64,000 nucleotides of DNA from the NCBI RefSeq assembly GCF_014596725.1, contig NZ_JACVEG010000007.1, positions 62,353 through 126,352 of the forward strand, given 5' to 3'. Source of the stretch: Vibrio sp. Y2-5. GTDB lineage: Bacteria; Pseudomonadota; Gammaproteobacteria; Enterobacterales; Vibrionaceae. The notes below the pieces were generated by a model. The model was not told the origin of the DNA, made no database searches, and was given only the letters and a program-made list of their open reading frames with translations. The stretch's first letter is position 1. The number at the start of each line of letters is the position of its first letter. Positions 35,452-45,673 of this stretch are shown here, one piece after another. A program made the translations under genes and the position numbers.

Positions 35452-36459
35452 GTGGCAACAATTAAACACGTCTCTGAGCATGCGGGGGTATCTCAGGCGA
35501 CAGTATCCAGAGTAATTAATGGTACTAGTCGTGTGAGTCACGATAAAAAGCTAAAAGTCGAAAAAGCGATTAAAGAGCTGGGCTACCGTCCTAACTCTAT
35601 CGCTCAGGCTTTAGCATCAAGTCGTACTGGCAGTGTGGGAATTGTTGTTCCGGAACTTGGTGGGCCTTTTTATTCGGGCATTCTTCATTGCTTGGAAGAG
35701 AACCTACGTCGCTTTGGCTACCATGCCATCGTGACAGCGGGTTCCAATACTGAACAAGGACAACGCGAGTCTGTAGAGTTTCTGCTAGGGCGCAGAGTCG
35801 ATGCATTGATTCTCCATGTTCAGCACCTGAGTGATGATTACTTAATCTCTTTGGAAGAGCAGGGCATTCCTGTTGTTTTAGTGAACCGCTTTATTCCAGA
35901 GATGTATCGAAGCTGTATTGATATTGATAACGAGCTGGGGGGAAAACTCGCTACGCAGTATCTATTACAGAAAGGCCATACCGAGATCGCTTGTATTACC
36001 GGACCTTTAGACAAATCTGATGCTCGAGGACGCTTACAAGGCTATCGAAGAGCCTTGGAAGATGCAGGGTTGGAGTATAACGAAGCACTGGTTTCTGAAG
36101 CAGGTTTTACTGAAGAAACAGGTGTTATCGCCATGAAGAAATTGCTGAAGAGAGATTGTCGGTTCACTGCGATTTTTGCGTCAAATGATCATATGGCGTT
36201 TGGAGCATTTGAGGTGTTACGGGAAGCCGGTTATTCCATTCCTGGTGATGTCTCACTTGTGGGTTTTGACGATAACATTTTTGCTCGTTATCTCACTCCC
36301 TCTTTAACCACGATTAATTTTCCGATTGAGCAGATGAGCATTGAGGCAGTACAGCTCACTTTGCAAAAGCTTAACAAGAATAAACAAGATGTGAATTTCA
36401 AACTCAACCCTGCGTTAGTAGTGCGAGATTCAGTCAAGGACATAACGAGTACCCTATAA
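35452..36459 (+). CDS. LacI-family repressor of the cellobiose operon (GTG start)
   Basis: A 335-residue LacI/GalR protein. The N-terminal helix-turn-helix reads TIKHVSEHAGVSQATVSRVING, the hinge helix is RPNSIAQALAS, and the ligand domain (about 60-330) is periplasmic-binding-protein-like. It starts at GTG with a GAGG site. The next gene begins 19 bases after its stop, so it leads the transport operon. It most likely binds operators of the TGWAARCGYTWWCA type found in this island and responds to a cellobiose-related sugar. Confidence 0.93.
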   Translation: MATIKHVSEHAGVSQATVSRVINGTSRVSHDKKLKVEKAIKELGYRPNSIAQALASSRTGSVGIVVPELGGPFYSGILHCLEENLRRFGYHAIVTAGSNTEQGQRESVEFLLGRRVDALILHVQHLSDDYLISLEEQGIPVVLVNRFIPEMYRSCIDIDNELGGKLATQYLLQKGHTEIACITGPLDKSDARGRLQGYRRALEDAGLEYNEALVSEAGFTEETGVIAMKKLLKRDCRFTAIFASNDHMAFGAFEVLREAGYSIPGDVSLVGFDDNIFARYLTPSLTTINFPIEQMSIEAVQLTLQKLNKNKQDVNFKLNPALVVRDSVKDITSTL

Positions 36460-36477
36460 CTACATTAAGGATAAAGC

Positions 36478-37722
36478 ATGAAATTTAAGACCTTAGCACT
36501 TTCGAGTGCGATTGCGCTGGGACTTGCTACAACGGCAACCGCAGCTGATAGCCAGATCCGTTTTGATGGTTTCCCTGATTTTGATAGCAGCTTGAAAGTA
36601 CTGCTACCTGACTTCGAGAAAGAAACGGGCATTAAGGTTGATTACTTAATGAACAACCATGGTGACCACCACACTAAGCTAACCACTAACCTTGCAACAG
36701 GTTCAGGTGCTGGTGATGTGATCGTTGTGGATGTAGAGAAAATCGGTCCATTTGTAGCGTCTGGTGGCTTAGTTAACTTGTCTGAAAAATACGGTGCTGA
36801 TAAGTATGCTGACCGTTTTGCTCCGTATGCTTGGACACAAGGCAAAGGTGCTGATGGTGATGTTTACGGTATGCCTGTCGACCTTGGTCCTGGTGTTATG
36901 TACTACCGTACAGACATCTTTAAGGATGCAGGGATCGACTTGAATGAAGCGATCAAAGACTGGGATTCATATATTGCGGCTGGTGAAAAACTAAAAGCGA
37001 AAAACATTCAGTTGATTGCTTCTGCATCTGACGTAGCACAAGCCATCATTTTTACTACTGTACCTGAAGGCGAAGGTCTGTACTTCGACAAAGAAGGTAA
37101 CCCAGTGGTCACTTCTGAGCGCTTTGTTCATGCATTTGAAGTTGCAAAGAAAATTCGTGATAAAGGCTTAGATGGCAAAATTCTAGCTTGGTCAAACGAG
37201 TGGTATGAAGGTTTCCGTAACGGCACGTTTGCAACTCAGCTATCTGGTGCTTGGCTACTTGGCCACTTAAACAACTGGATTGCTCCGGGAACTGCAGGCA
37301 AATGGGGTGTATCTCACCTACCTGACGGTATCTACGGCAGCTGGGGTGGTTCTTTCCTTTCTATCCCTACTCAATCAACTAAACAAGATGAAGCGTGGAA
37401 GTTAATTGAGTACATGACAACTCGTCGTGATGTACAGCTTAAACACTTTGAAACTATCGCAGCTTTCCCTGCTAACGTAACTACTTACGATGACCCTATG
37501 TTCGAAGAAGAAATGCCTTTCTTAGGTGGTCAGAAAGCTCGTTTGTTGTTTGCTGAAGTGGCGAAAAACATCAAGCCAGTTGCTCCTGCTAAAGGTGACC
37601 ACGTGGCGCGTTCTATCGTCCTAGAAAATGCACTGATGGAAGTGTTAGACGAAGGCAAAGATATCAAGACTGCGCTTGAAGAGGCTGAGCGCTTGATTAA
37701 ACGTCGTACGCGTAACATGTAA
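36478..37722 (+). CDS. ABC sugar-binding protein
   Basis: A 414-residue extracellular solute-binding protein (family 1). The signal peptide ends ATA at about residue 22. The mature protein begins SQIRFDGFPDFDSSLKVLLPD, with the family pattern FEKETGIKVD and the ligand-site region GDVIVVDVE. Aromatic residues (WAPY, YYRTDIF, GAWLLGHLNNW) fit an oligosaccharide site. It is followed by two permeases and an ATPase. Cellobiose/cellodextrin specificity is inferred from GH1 and GH94 neighbours. Confidence 0.92.
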   Translation: MKFKTLALSSAIALGLATTATAADSQIRFDGFPDFDSSLKVLLPDFEKETGIKVDYLMNNHGDHHTKLTTNLATGSGAGDVIVVDVEKIGPFVASGGLVNLSEKYGADKYADRFAPYAWTQGKGADGDVYGMPVDLGPGVMYYRTDIFKDAGIDLNEAIKDWDSYIAAGEKLKAKNIQLIASASDVAQAIIFTTVPEGEGLYFDKEGNPVVTSERFVHAFEVAKKIRDKGLDGKILAWSNEWYEGFRNGTFATQLSGAWLLGHLNNWIAPGTAGKWGVSHLPDGIYGSWGGSFLSIPTQSTKQDEAWKLIEYMTTRRDVQLKHFETIAAFPANVTTYDDPMFEEEMPFLGGQKARLLFAEVAKNIKPVAPAKGDHVARSIVLENALMEVLDEGKDIKTALEEAERLIKRRTRNM

Positions 37723-37743
37723 GCTAGAGTTGTTTTAATTTTT

Positions 37744-37766
37744 GGGAGGCGTTACTTACGCCTCCC
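37744..37766 (+). other. Intercistronic hairpin after the binding-protein gene
   Basis: GGGAGGCGT/ACGCCTCCC is a perfect 9-bp stem with a TACTT loop. No T-run follows. Such hairpins after binding-protein genes usually stabilise the upstream mRNA and raise its level over the permeases. Confidence 0.8.
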
Positions 37767-37785
37767 TAGGTAAGGGGTTGTTACT

Positions 37786-38775
37786 ATGAACCAATCTACA
37801 GGTAACTCAGTGAAAACATCAGGCGGCGAAAGCCTTTTTTCTCGCCTGAATTTGAAAGCGCTTACACCGTATTCGTTTCTGTTGCCGTTTTTAGTTATTT
37901 TTTCTGTATTTGGAATTTTTCCGTTACTTTTTTCTGTTTTCTTGTCGTTTCACTCATGGAACCCAGTAGAAGGGTTAGCGGCGATGGAATATGTGGGCGT
38001 TGAAAACTACCAAATCGCTCTCACAGACCCATGGCTATGGCGTTCTCTACAAAATACCTTTTGGTTAGCGATTACCTCTGGCCTAGCCCAGCACTTAATT
38101 GCTATTCCGGTTGCGTATATTCTTGTTTCGATGGGGGATAAAATCCGTCATTGGTTAACATCAGCGTATTTTCTTCCGTACATCACTTCTACGGTTGCGG
38201 CATCATTGATCTTCTTCAACATGTATTCACCAAACTCCGGCATCATCAACCAGACTTTGATGGCGCTGGCAGACAGTTCACTGTTTGGTTGGGCATTTGC
38301 TTGGGTGAATGATTTCCAGCCAATTCGCTGGTTGGATGATGCAACTTTGATTAAGCCATCTATCGCTATCATGGTGTTCTGGAAGTACACAGGTTTCAAC
38401 ATCGTACTGTACACCACAGGCTTAATGACGATTCCGAAAGACATTCTTGAAGCTGCCCGTATGGATGGTGCCAACGCACTTCGTCGCTTCTGGAACATTT
38501 CACTACCTATGATTCGCCCGTTTGTTTTCTTCGCTGTAACTATGACCATCATTGGTAACTTACAGTTGTTTGAAGAACCGTTCGTGTTGACGCGCGGCGG
38601 CGGTGGTACTGGTCAGGCTGGTCTTACTATTTCTATGTACTTGTACAAGGTGGGCTGGGAATGGCTTGAAATGGGTACGGCGTCAGCTATCTCTTGGTTG
38701 CTGTTTGCTCTGATTGCCGCTTGTACCATGGTTCAATTCTTCTTCTTCGGTAAAAAAGGTTTGGGGGAGCAATAA
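37786..38775 (+). CDS. ABC sugar permease (MalF-like)
   Basis: A 329-residue inner-membrane permease with six membrane helices after a short cytosolic N-terminus. It contains the EAA loop (DILEAARMDGANALRRFWNISLPMIRP), which contacts the ATPase. A perfect cre-like LacI operator sequence is embedded in codons 23-27. It is followed by the second permease after one base. Confidence 0.93.
   Translation: MNQSTGNSVKTSGGESLFSRLNLKALTPYSFLLPFLVIFSVFGIFPLLFSVFLSFHSWNPVEGLAAMEYVGVENYQIALTDPWLWRSLQNTFWLAITSGLAQHLIAIPVAYILVSMGDKIRHWLTSAYFLPYITSTVAASLIFFNMYSPNSGIINQTLMALADSSLFGWAFAWVNDFQPIRWLDDATLIKPSIAIMVFWKYTGFNIVLYTTGLMTIPKDILEAARMDGANALRRFWNISLPMIRPFVFFAVTMTIIGNLQLFEEPFVLTRGGGGTGQAGLTISMYLYKVGWEWLEMGTASAISWLLFALIAACTMVQFFFFGKKGLGEQ
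37853..37866. promoter_or_regulatory. LacI-type operator-like sequence inside the permease gene
   Basis: TGAAAGCGCTTACA matches TGWAARCGYTWWCA fully and is nearly palindromic. It lies in the coding region about 2.4 kb downstream of operator 2 and could be an auxiliary looping site or a coincidence. Confidence 0.45.
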
Positions 38776-38776
38776 C

Positions 38777-39673
38777 ATGACGACTCAATCTGTTACATCA
38801 AACTCGTCGTTATGGGCTTCGATTAAGCCTAGCGATCGAGCGATTGAAAGTTTCACTAAGATCTTGATGGTTGTTTTGGCACTTGTCCTGATTGTGTCAG
38901 CCATTGTGACTGTTTTCCCCTTCATTTGGTCAGCACTGCTTTCGACGCGTGACCGTGGGGAGATCTTCGGTACAGGAATCAGTTTTGCTATTGGTGACAG
39001 TCTTGCAATCAACTACGCCAAACTGCAACAGATCATGCCGTTTTGGCAGGCGATGTTTAACTCTATCTACGTAGCATTCCTAGGAACAACCATTTCATTG
39101 CTGTTCTGTAGTATGGGCGGATATGCGTTTGCGGTATTTAAGTTCCGTGGCAAAAACATCCTGTTTGGCATGTTGGTTGGTTCGATGATGATTCCGCCAG
39201 TGTTAAGCCTGATCCCGTATTTCATGATCGTTAAGTTCTTAGGCTTGCTGGATAACCATATTTCGGTATGGCTTCCGTTCACAACGACACCATTTGGTAT
39301 TTTCCTGATGCGTCAGCACGTAGTTGCTTCTATTCCTAAAGAGCTTCTAGAAGCGGCAAAACTGGATGGTGCAGGTGAGTTCAGAACGTATTGGAGTGTG
39401 GTATTACCTTTGATGAAACCAGCACTTGCCACCCTGGCTATCGTTCAGTTCGTCTTCTTCTGGAACATGTTCATGCAGCCTTTAGTTGTACTTAACTCAC
39501 CGGAAAATTATGTCATTACTCAGGCACTACGAAGTGTACAAGGTATTCCGAATACTCCTTGGGGAGCAGTAATGCTAGGAACCACAATTTCCATTTTACC
39601 GTTAGTTATTACTTATCTGTTTGCTTCGAAGCAGATGATTAGTGGCTTAACCTCCGGTGCAGTTAAAGGTTAA
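38777..39673 (+). CDS. ABC sugar permease (MalG-like)
   Basis: A 298-residue inner-membrane permease with six membrane helices. The EAA loop reads ELLEAAKLDGAGEFRTYWSVVLP. I start it at the ATG at 38777, with GGGGGAG a few bases upstream. The longer frame starting at 38714 lies inside the previous gene. It pairs with the MalF-like permease in a heterodimeric channel. Confidence 0.93.
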   Translation: MTTQSVTSNSSLWASIKPSDRAIESFTKILMVVLALVLIVSAIVTVFPFIWSALLSTRDRGEIFGTGISFAIGDSLAINYAKLQQIMPFWQAMFNSIYVAFLGTTISLLFCSMGGYAFAVFKFRGKNILFGMLVGSMMIPPVLSLIPYFMIVKFLGLLDNHISVWLPFTTTPFGIFLMRQHVVASIPKELLEAAKLDGAGEFRTYWSVVLPLMKPALATLAIVQFVFFWNMFMQPLVVLNSPENYVITQALRSVQGIPNTPWGAVMLGTTISILPLVITYLFASKQMISGLTSGAVKG

Positions 39674-39683
39674 GAGAAAAGAT

Positions 39684-41039
39684 ATGTCTATAAATAAATA
39701 CCAGTTACCGAAAGATTCGGCACTACTTACTCGAGATTTTGTTTTCGGTGTCGCGACGTCTTCTTATCAGATCGAAGGCGGTATTCATGAAGGTGGTCGT
39801 ACACCTTCTATTTGGGATACGTTTTGTAAGGTACCAGGCAAAGTAGATAAAGGTGACAACGGAGATGTTGCTTGTGACCACTACCACTTGTGGAAGCAAG
39901 ATATCGAAATGATTGCAGACCTAGGTGTGGATGCGTACCGCTTATCGATTGCATGGCCAAGAATCCTGCCTCAAGACGGCGTGGTTAATCCTGAGGGTCT
40001 TAAGTTCTATGAGCAGATCATCGATGAGTGTCATGCACGCGGTATGAAAGTTTATGTGACGCTTTACCATTGGGACCTTCCTCAATATTTGGAAGACAAA
40101 GGTGGTTGGCTGAACCGTGAAACAGCGTACAAATTTGCCGAATACGCAGAAGTTGTCAGCGCGCATTTTGGTAACAAGATCGATGTATATACCACGCTCA
40201 ATGAACCATTCGTTGCCGCTTTCTTAGGCTACCGTTGGGGTGAACATGCACCGGGTATTAAAGGTGATAAAGAAGGTTATCTAGCCGCTCATCACCTGAT
40301 GTTAGGTCATGGTTTAGCTATGCCAGTGCTAAGAAAAAATGCGCCTGAGTCTATGCATGGCATCGTATTCAACGCAACGCCGAGCTATCCGGCTACTGAT
40401 AAAGACCAAGCGGCGGCTGACTACTGTGAAGCAGAGAACTTCCATTGGTTCATTGACCCTGTACTCAAGGGGCAATATCCGAGTGCTGTAGTTGAAAAAC
40501 AAAAAGCCAATATGCCAATGATCCTAGCGGGCGACTTAGAAATTATGTCGGCACCGGTGGATTACATCGGTATTAACTATTACAGCCGCAGTGTTGCTCG
40601 TTTCAATGAGCAAAATGAGATTGAAACAATTAAGCCAGAAGGCGCTGAGTACACTCACATCGGTTGGGAAATGTATCCGCAAGGCCTAACGGATCTTCTA
40701 GTAAGGCTCGATCAGCGTTACGACAATGTACCGCCTTTATACGTTACGGAAAATGGTGCGGCTGGTAACGATTCAATTATTGATGGTGAAGTTAACGATG
40801 AACAACGTGTTCGTTATTTCCAAACTCACCTAGAAGCGGTTGACAACGCTATCCGTGCTGGTGTTCGTGTCGATGGTTATTTTGCTTGGAGTTTAATGGA
40901 CAACTTCGAATGGGCATTTGGCTATGAACAGCGTTTCGGCATTGTCCATGTTGACTATGTAACCCAGAAAAGAACATTGAAGCAGAGCGCTATTGCGTAC
41001 CGCAATATGCTTCTAGAGCGCGCCGAGGAGAACAAGTAA
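39684..41039 (+). CDS. GH1 beta-glucosidase
   Basis: A 451-residue family 1 glycoside hydrolase with no signal peptide, so cytosolic. It opens with [15 protein letters not shown], has the acid/base E174 in TLNEP and the nucleophile E356 in VTENG. The C-terminal [22 protein letters not shown] is typical. It would hydrolyse imported cellobiose or short cellodextrins to glucose, in parallel with GH94 phosphorolysis. The stop overlaps the ATPase start by one base. The start is the ATG at 39684 rather than a GTG 27 bases earlier that overlaps the permease. Confidence 0.95.
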   Translation: MSINKYQLPKDSALLTRDFVFGVATSSYQIEGGIHEGGRTPSIWDTFCKVPGKVDKGDNGDVACDHYHLWKQDIEMIADLGVDAYRLSIAWPRILPQDGVVNPEGLKFYEQIIDECHARGMKVYVTLYHWDLPQYLEDKGGWLNRETAYKFAEYAEVVSAHFGNKIDVYTTLNEPFVAAFLGYRWGEHAPGIKGDKEGYLAAHHLMLGHGLAMPVLRKNAPESMHGIVFNATPSYPATDKDQAAADYCEAENFHWFIDPVLKGQYPSAVVEKQKANMPMILAGDLEIMSAPVDYIGINYYSRSVARFNEQNEIETIKPEGAEYTHIGWEMYPQGLTDLLVRLDQRYDNVPPLYVTENGAAGNDSIIDGEVNDEQRVRYFQTHLEAVDNAIRAGVRVDGYFAWSLMDNFEWAFGYEQRFGIVHVDYVTQKRTLKQSAIAYRNMLLERAEENK

Positions 41040-42130
41040 TGGCTAAAGTAGAATTTCGTAAAATTAAAAAGTCTTTTGGAAATGTGGACGTTGTTAAGCA
41101 CTTTGATTTCACAGTAAATGATGGCGAATTCGTGGTTTTCCTTGGTCCTTCTGGCTGTGGTAAATCAACTACGCTACGTATGCTTGCGGGTCTTGAAGAC
41201 ATCTCTTCTGGCGAAATCTATGTTGACGATAAGTTGATGAACAAGATTGACGCTAAAGATCGCGATTTGGCGATGGTGTTCCAAAGCTACGCTTTGTACC
41301 CACATATGACTGTGTATGAAAACATTGCTTTTGCCCTCAAGCTCAAAGGCATGAAGAAACCAGACATCGACGTGGAAGTTCGCAAAGCTGCCAAAATGCT
41401 GGAGCTAGAAGCGCTACTGGACCGTAAACCGAAAGAGCTTTCTGGTGGTCAACGTCAGCGTGTTGCGATGGGCCGCGCGATGGTACGTACGCCGAAAGTG
41501 TTCTTGTTTGATGAGCCGTTGTCTAACCTTGATGCCAAGCTACGTGGTGTGATGCGTGAAGAGATCAAACAACTACACCGTGAGCTGAAAACAACCACTA
41601 TTTATGTAACTCATGACCAGATCGAAGCAATGACATTGGCTGATCGCATCGTGATTCTGAAAGATGGCTATGTGGCACAGGTTGGTACTCCAACGGAAGT
41701 GTTTAAACGTCCTGCAAACAAGTTTGTTGCTCAGTTCATCGGTAACCCGTCAATGAACATGTTAGATGCGAAATTGATTAGTGAGCAGAATGAATACTTT
41801 ATTCTTTTGGGTGATGTGAAGATTCCACTCCCTGAGCGTTTTAAAGCGCATGCTTCTAAGAATCTTGCTCTGCACTTTGGCATTCGACCAACCGATATCC
41901 ACTTACGTCCAGAGCAAGTCGATCATGACCGTGTGCTGCCGATTCCAGTCACTATCAAAGACAAAGAGTTGCTTGGCGCAAGCATCTTGCTGAGAACAGA
42001 AGTGAGCGGTCAACCTTTGACTGTAGAAACACAGGCAGCAGAAGTGGAGAGCAAAGAACAGACACTTTACGTTGACCTGGATGCTATTCACTTGTTTGAC
42101 GCGTTGAGTGAAAAATCACTGGCTCACTAG
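41039..42130 (+). CDS. ABC sugar-import ATPase (MalK/UgpC/MsmX type)
   Basis: A 363-residue ATPase. Walker A is GPSGCGKST, the Q-loop lies in [12 protein letters not shown], the signature is LSGGQRQR, Walker B is [12 protein letters not shown] and the switch His is THDQIEAM. The C-terminal MalK-type regulatory domain (about 240-360) follows. It energises the two permeases and is coupled to GH1 by a one-base overlap. Confidence 0.95.
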   Translation: MAKVEFRKIKKSFGNVDVVKHFDFTVNDGEFVVFLGPSGCGKSTTLRMLAGLEDISSGEIYVDDKLMNKIDAKDRDLAMVFQSYALYPHMTVYENIAFALKLKGMKKPDIDVEVRKAAKMLELEALLDRKPKELSGGQRQRVAMGRAMVRTPKVFLFDEPLSNLDAKLRGVMREEIKQLHRELKTTTIYVTHDQIEAMTLADRIVILKDGYVAQVGTPTEVFKRPANKFVAQFIGNPSMNMLDAKLISEQNEYFILLGDVKIPLPERFKAHASKNLALHFGIRPTDIHLRPEQVDHDRVLPIPVTIKDKELLGASILLRTEVSGQPLTVETQAAEVESKEQTLYVDLDAIHLFDALSEKSLAH

Positions 42131-42170
42131 TAACCAGCCTAAATACAAGACCCAAGAATCAATTTAATAG

Positions 42171-42196
42171 TTAGCTCCCACACGTATGGGAGCTAA
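42171..42196 (+). other. Hairpin at the ribosome site of the GH94 gene
   Basis: TTAGCTCCCA/TGGGAGCTAA is a perfect 10-bp stem with a CACGTA loop. Its 3' end joins the AAGGA site (42195-42199) of the downstream ATG at 42207, so it could influence translation or mRNA decay. Confidence 0.8.
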
Positions 42197-42206
42197 GGAT
42201 AGTGAT

Positions 42207-44618
42207 ATGAAATTCGGATATTTTGACGATAACAATAAAGAATATATCGCCACCACTCCTTGTACACCGATTAAGTGGTGTAACTATGTAGGAACACTGG
42301 AGTTTGGTGGTCTGGTTGACAGCAACGGTGGTGTTGTTTTGTGTAAAGGTGACCCTGCGCTGAACCGCATCACTAAATACATTACCCAACTGCCAAACTC
42401 AGACTTTAAAGGCTCTACTGTCTATCTGAAAGTGACCAACCGTGAAGGGAAAGTTGAAGTATTTTCACCTTTTTACACGCCAACATTAAAGCCGCTGGAA
42501 AAGTTCGAGAACCACACCGGTCTTTCTTACACAAAAATCATTTCAGAAGGCTATGGCGTTCGATGTGAAGTTACTATGTTTGTGCCTAAAGATGCTCCTG
42601 TGCTACTTGAAGACATCAAAGTCACCAACATAAGTGATGAAGAGCTGCATGTAGATGTTGTGCCTGTGTTTGAATTTACCCATTTTGACGCGTTAAAACA
42701 ATTGGTTAACGCGGACTGGGTACCTCAAACCATGACTTTAAAAGCGCATCAACAAGCGTCTGGACATACAGTTCTAGAGCAGTATGCCTTTATGAAACGC
42801 GACTACGCGGTAAACCTGATGACGGCAGATCGCCCTGCGACCTCTTTTGATGGTGACCGCCAGAAGTTCCTCGGTAATATGGGTTATGGCAGCTGGGCTG
42901 CGCCTGAAAAACTGTTTACTGCTGAACTGGGTAATAGTGAATGTCTGCGTGGTGACAACATTGGCGCATTAAACTTGCGTTTAGGTTGGTTAGCACCACA
43001 GCAGAACGAACGTACCGTTGTACAGCTAACGCAAATGCCGAGCCTAGCACAAGCTGAACCTATGCTTGCGAAGTATCGCGATCATCAAGAAGTGGATAAG
43101 GCGTTTGACGCTCTGGCTACTCATTGGGACAACTATCTTGCGGCAGTTCAGGTTGAAACGCCAGATCCAGCAATGAACTCAATGCTGAACATTCACAACC
43201 CACGTCAGTGTCATACAACGAAAAACTGGTCACGCTATTTGTCTTTGTATCAGCTTGGCTACGGTGCTCGCGGCATTGGTTTCAGAGACTCTTCGCAAGA
43301 CACTCTTGGTGTTATCACTCATATGCCTGAAGAAGCGCGTGAGTTTATCGAGCGTCTGCTTTCGGTACAAAACGTTGATGGCTCAGCGATGCACCAGTTC
43401 TTCCCATCTACGATGGAAGCGAACGCAGGTGACTCTCGTGAAGAAGAAGACCGCCCTGATTACTACGGCGATGACCACTTGTGGATTGTTTATGCAGTAA
43501 CGCAGTACGTCAAAGAAACAGGTAATGCAGCGTTTCTCGATAAGCTAATTCCGTTCTATCAAAAAGATAAGCAAGGCAAACCACTTGAATCGGCGAGCGT
43601 GTGGGAACACTTATGCCGCGCGATTGAGTTCACTCGTGGTAATACTGGTCAACATGGCTTGCCACTGCTTGGTTTCGCTGACTGGAACGATACAGTGAAC
43701 TTGCCAACAGGTGCTGAGTCTCTAATGGTTGCCAGCATGTACGGTAAAGCGCTACTCGATATGCTCGATCTCTGCCGCTTGCGTGGTGAAGATGACCGTG
43801 CCGCGCAATATCAGGCACAGTATGAGCAGATGAAGGCCATCGTTAACCAATGTGGCTGGGATGGTGAGTGGTTTGTTCGTTACTTTGACGAGCAGGGACA
43901 ACCTGTCGGTTCTCATACCAATGCGCAAGGTCAAATCTATACCAATGGTCAAAGCTGGCCAGTAATTGCAGGCTTTGCAGAGCAAGAGCGCGCAACTCAG
44001 GCGCTTAACTCGGTATACACCAAACTCAATACGGCAAACGGCATTAAGCTTTCAACCCCTGGTTACAATGGCTTTAACCCGAACCTTGGTGGTGTTTCAA
44101 CTTACCCTCCGGGCGCGAAAGAAAATGGCGGTATTTTCCTGCACTCCAACCCTTGGGTGATGATTGCTGAAGCGAAAATGGGTAACGGTGATCGTGCTTA
44201 CGAGTACTACCGCCAAATCAACCCTGCATCAAAGAATGATGTGATTGATATCTTTGAATCTGAACCTTACTGCTACCCGCAAAACATTCTTGGTGATGAG
44301 CATCCGCAGTTTGGTCTTGGCCGAAACGCTTGGTTGTCGGGCACATCTTCGTGGACTTATGTTGCCGGAACACAATGGATTTTGGGCGTGCGTCCTGACA
44401 TTGATGGATTGATTGTTGATCCTTGTATTCCATCTGAATGGAAAGAGTTTCGCGTTAAACGCCAGTTCCGTGGTGCTACCTACCATATTCACGTAACCAA
44501 CCCAGACAAAGTAAGTAAAGGTGTGGCTGAGTTACGCGTGAATGGTGAAGTCCTAGCAGGGAACAAAGTGCCAGTGTTTACTGAAGGTGAACATCAAGTA
44601 GAGGTAAGACTCGGCTAG
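42207..44618 (+). CDS. GH94 cellobiose phosphorylase
   Basis: An 803-residue cytosolic GH94 enzyme. It begins MKFGYFDDNNKEYI like cellobiose and chitobiose phosphorylases. The proposed catalytic Asp lies in GFADWND (D492). STYPPGAKENGGIFLHSNPW and the RGATYHIHVTNPDKVSKGV tail are family hallmarks. Phosphorolysis gives glucose-1-phosphate and glucose. I start at the ATG at 42207 with AAGGA upstream; an ATG at 42186 is inside the hairpin. Chitobiose phosphorylase is a possible alternative, but GH1/GH9 neighbours favour cellobiose. Confidence 0.92.
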   Translation: MKFGYFDDNNKEYIATTPCTPIKWCNYVGTLEFGGLVDSNGGVVLCKGDPALNRITKYITQLPNSDFKGSTVYLKVTNREGKVEVFSPFYTPTLKPLEKFENHTGLSYTKIISEGYGVRCEVTMFVPKDAPVLLEDIKVTNISDEELHVDVVPVFEFTHFDALKQLVNADWVPQTMTLKAHQQASGHTVLEQYAFMKRDYAVNLMTADRPATSFDGDRQKFLGNMGYGSWAAPEKLFTAELGNSECLRGDNIGALNLRLGWLAPQQNERTVVQLTQMPSLAQAEPMLAKYRDHQEVDKAFDALATHWDNYLAAVQVETPDPAMNSMLNIHNPRQCHTTKNWSRYLSLYQLGYGARGIGFRDSSQDTLGVITHMPEEAREFIERLLSVQNVDGSAMHQFFPSTMEANAGDSREEEDRPDYYGDDHLWIVYAVTQYVKETGNAAFLDKLIPFYQKDKQGKPLESASVWEHLCRAIEFTRGNTGQHGLPLLGFADWNDTVNLPTGAESLMVASMYGKALLDMLDLCRLRGEDDRAAQYQAQYEQMKAIVNQCGWDGEWFVRYFDEQGQPVGSHTNAQGQIYTNGQSWPVIAGFAEQERATQALNSVYTKLNTANGIKLSTPGYNGFNPNLGGVSTYPPGAKENGGIFLHSNPWVMIAEAKMGNGDRAYEYYRQINPASKNDVIDIFESEPYCYPQNILGDEHPQFGLGRNAWLSGTSSWTYVAGTQWILGVRPDIDGLIVDPCIPSEWKEFRVKRQFRGATYHIHVTNPDKVSKGVAELRVNGEVLAGNKVPVFTEGEHQVEVRLG

Positions 44619-44625
44619 TGAATGA

Positions 44626-44650
44626 GGGGAGCATTGCGCTCCCCACTTTT
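44626..44650. terminator. Terminator between GH94 and the epimerase
   Basis: GGGGAGC/GCTCCCC stem (7 bp, 5-base loop) followed by ACTTTTT on the plus strand. It ends the long LacI-to-GH94 operon. Confidence 0.88.
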
Positions 44651-44667
44651 TGAACTCGCCAATAGAA

Positions 44668-45609
44668 CTAGATAAATGTGGCTTGGCATTGCCACTCAAA
44701 TTGAACGGTTTCCTCTGGAGCCAGCTCCAGTAGACCAATGTGATTATTGAATGCATCAGCAGGGCAAGTCATTGGCTCAATCGCAATACTAGTCTCTGAA
44801 GGAGGCGTGTAGAGTTGCACGAACGAATAGCCCTTGCCTTGGTTGAACTGCAAAGAAGCGCTCTTGTCATCACGTATCAGTTCAAGAGTTTGCTCTGATG
44901 AGTCACTGAACTGGTAGCAGTTATTGAGGTTCACTCCTTCCAATGAAGTTGGAGTAGAGAAGACGTTGCTAGAGAGATATTGCCCGCTAGGTAAATCGTG
45001 TTGGTGTTCGAGCTCGGTATGAGCCGCCATAGTGAGCTGACAATGTTTGAGGTCACAGCCGAGAGAAAAGTAGGGGTGCCATGCATCTCCAAATGGGAAA
45101 TGTTCGGTACCTAAGTTGGTAATGGTCGTATTGCAGCTTAAGGTTCCTTGATAATCAATCCGATAACGGACATCAAGACGAAACGCGAAGGGATACCCAT
45201 CCGCTAATTTAGTGGTTTCAAAGCGAAATGTGGCCTCGGCGTATTCACTATTGGCTTCATGCGCGACCAGTTTAAAAGGTTGGTTATAGAGCAAACCGTG
45301 TACTGCATGCTCAGACCATGGAAAGTTGGCTGCCAGTGTGTAATCACGTTGTCTATAGCGGTATTGGCCTGCTTTTAGGCGATTTGGAAAGGGGAAGAGC
45401 TTTGCGCTACGTGAAAAGAAAGGATGAGATTGAATTAAATCTTGACTGTCTTGGTATCCCACAATAAATGAAAATGGACTGTGGTTAACTCGATATTGAT
45501 TAATGATAGCACCGAAGTCTTGAATAATATCGACTTGAACTCCAAGTTCAGAGTTTAATATGGTTGTGGAATTGAGTTCCCCAAAATTGTTTTTAATTAA
45601 TTTAAACAT
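44668..45609 (-). CDS. Aldose 1-epimerase (mutarotase) family protein
   Basis: A 313-residue beta-sandwich mutarotase. Catalytic candidates are His in GDAWHPYF and Glu in SIAIEPMTCPADAFNN; an upstream HGLLYN supplies a second His. It would speed anomer exchange of glucose or cellobiose released by the hydrolases and phosphorylase. It has an AAGGAG site. It is divergent from the GH116-like gene with only 64 bases between starts and convergent with GH94. Confidence 0.88.
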   Translation of the reverse strand: MFKLIKNNFGELNSTTILNSELGVQVDIIQDFGAIINQYRVNHSPFSFIVGYQDSQDLIQSHPFFSRSAKLFPFPNRLKAGQYRYRQRDYTLAANFPWSEHAVHGLLYNQPFKLVAHEANSEYAEATFRFETTKLADGYPFAFRLDVRYRIDYQGTLSCNTTITNLGTEHFPFGDAWHPYFSLGCDLKHCQLTMAAHTELEHQHDLPSGQYLSSNVFSTPTSLEGVNLNNCYQFSDSSEQTLELIRDDKSASLQFNQGKGYSFVQLYTPPSETSIAIEPMTCPADAFNNHIGLLELAPEETVQFEWQCQATFI

Positions 45610-45673
45610 AAATATTCTCCTTTTTTTAGATATTAAAGGATGAGTTTAAATATTCAATATTGGATTTGAAATT
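45610..45673. promoter_or_regulatory. 64-bp divergent promoter region (epimerase / GH116-like)
   Basis: A very AT-rich interval that must hold both promoters. AAAGGAG serves the epimerase. No clear operator or ribosome site for the plus-strand gene is seen. Confidence 0.5.

Noticed and set aside
42207..44618. GH94 as chitobiose phosphorylase
   Set aside because: Overall similarity allows it, but no GlcNAc-pathway gene is present and GH1 beta-glucosidase shares the operon. Left as an alternative, not the main call.
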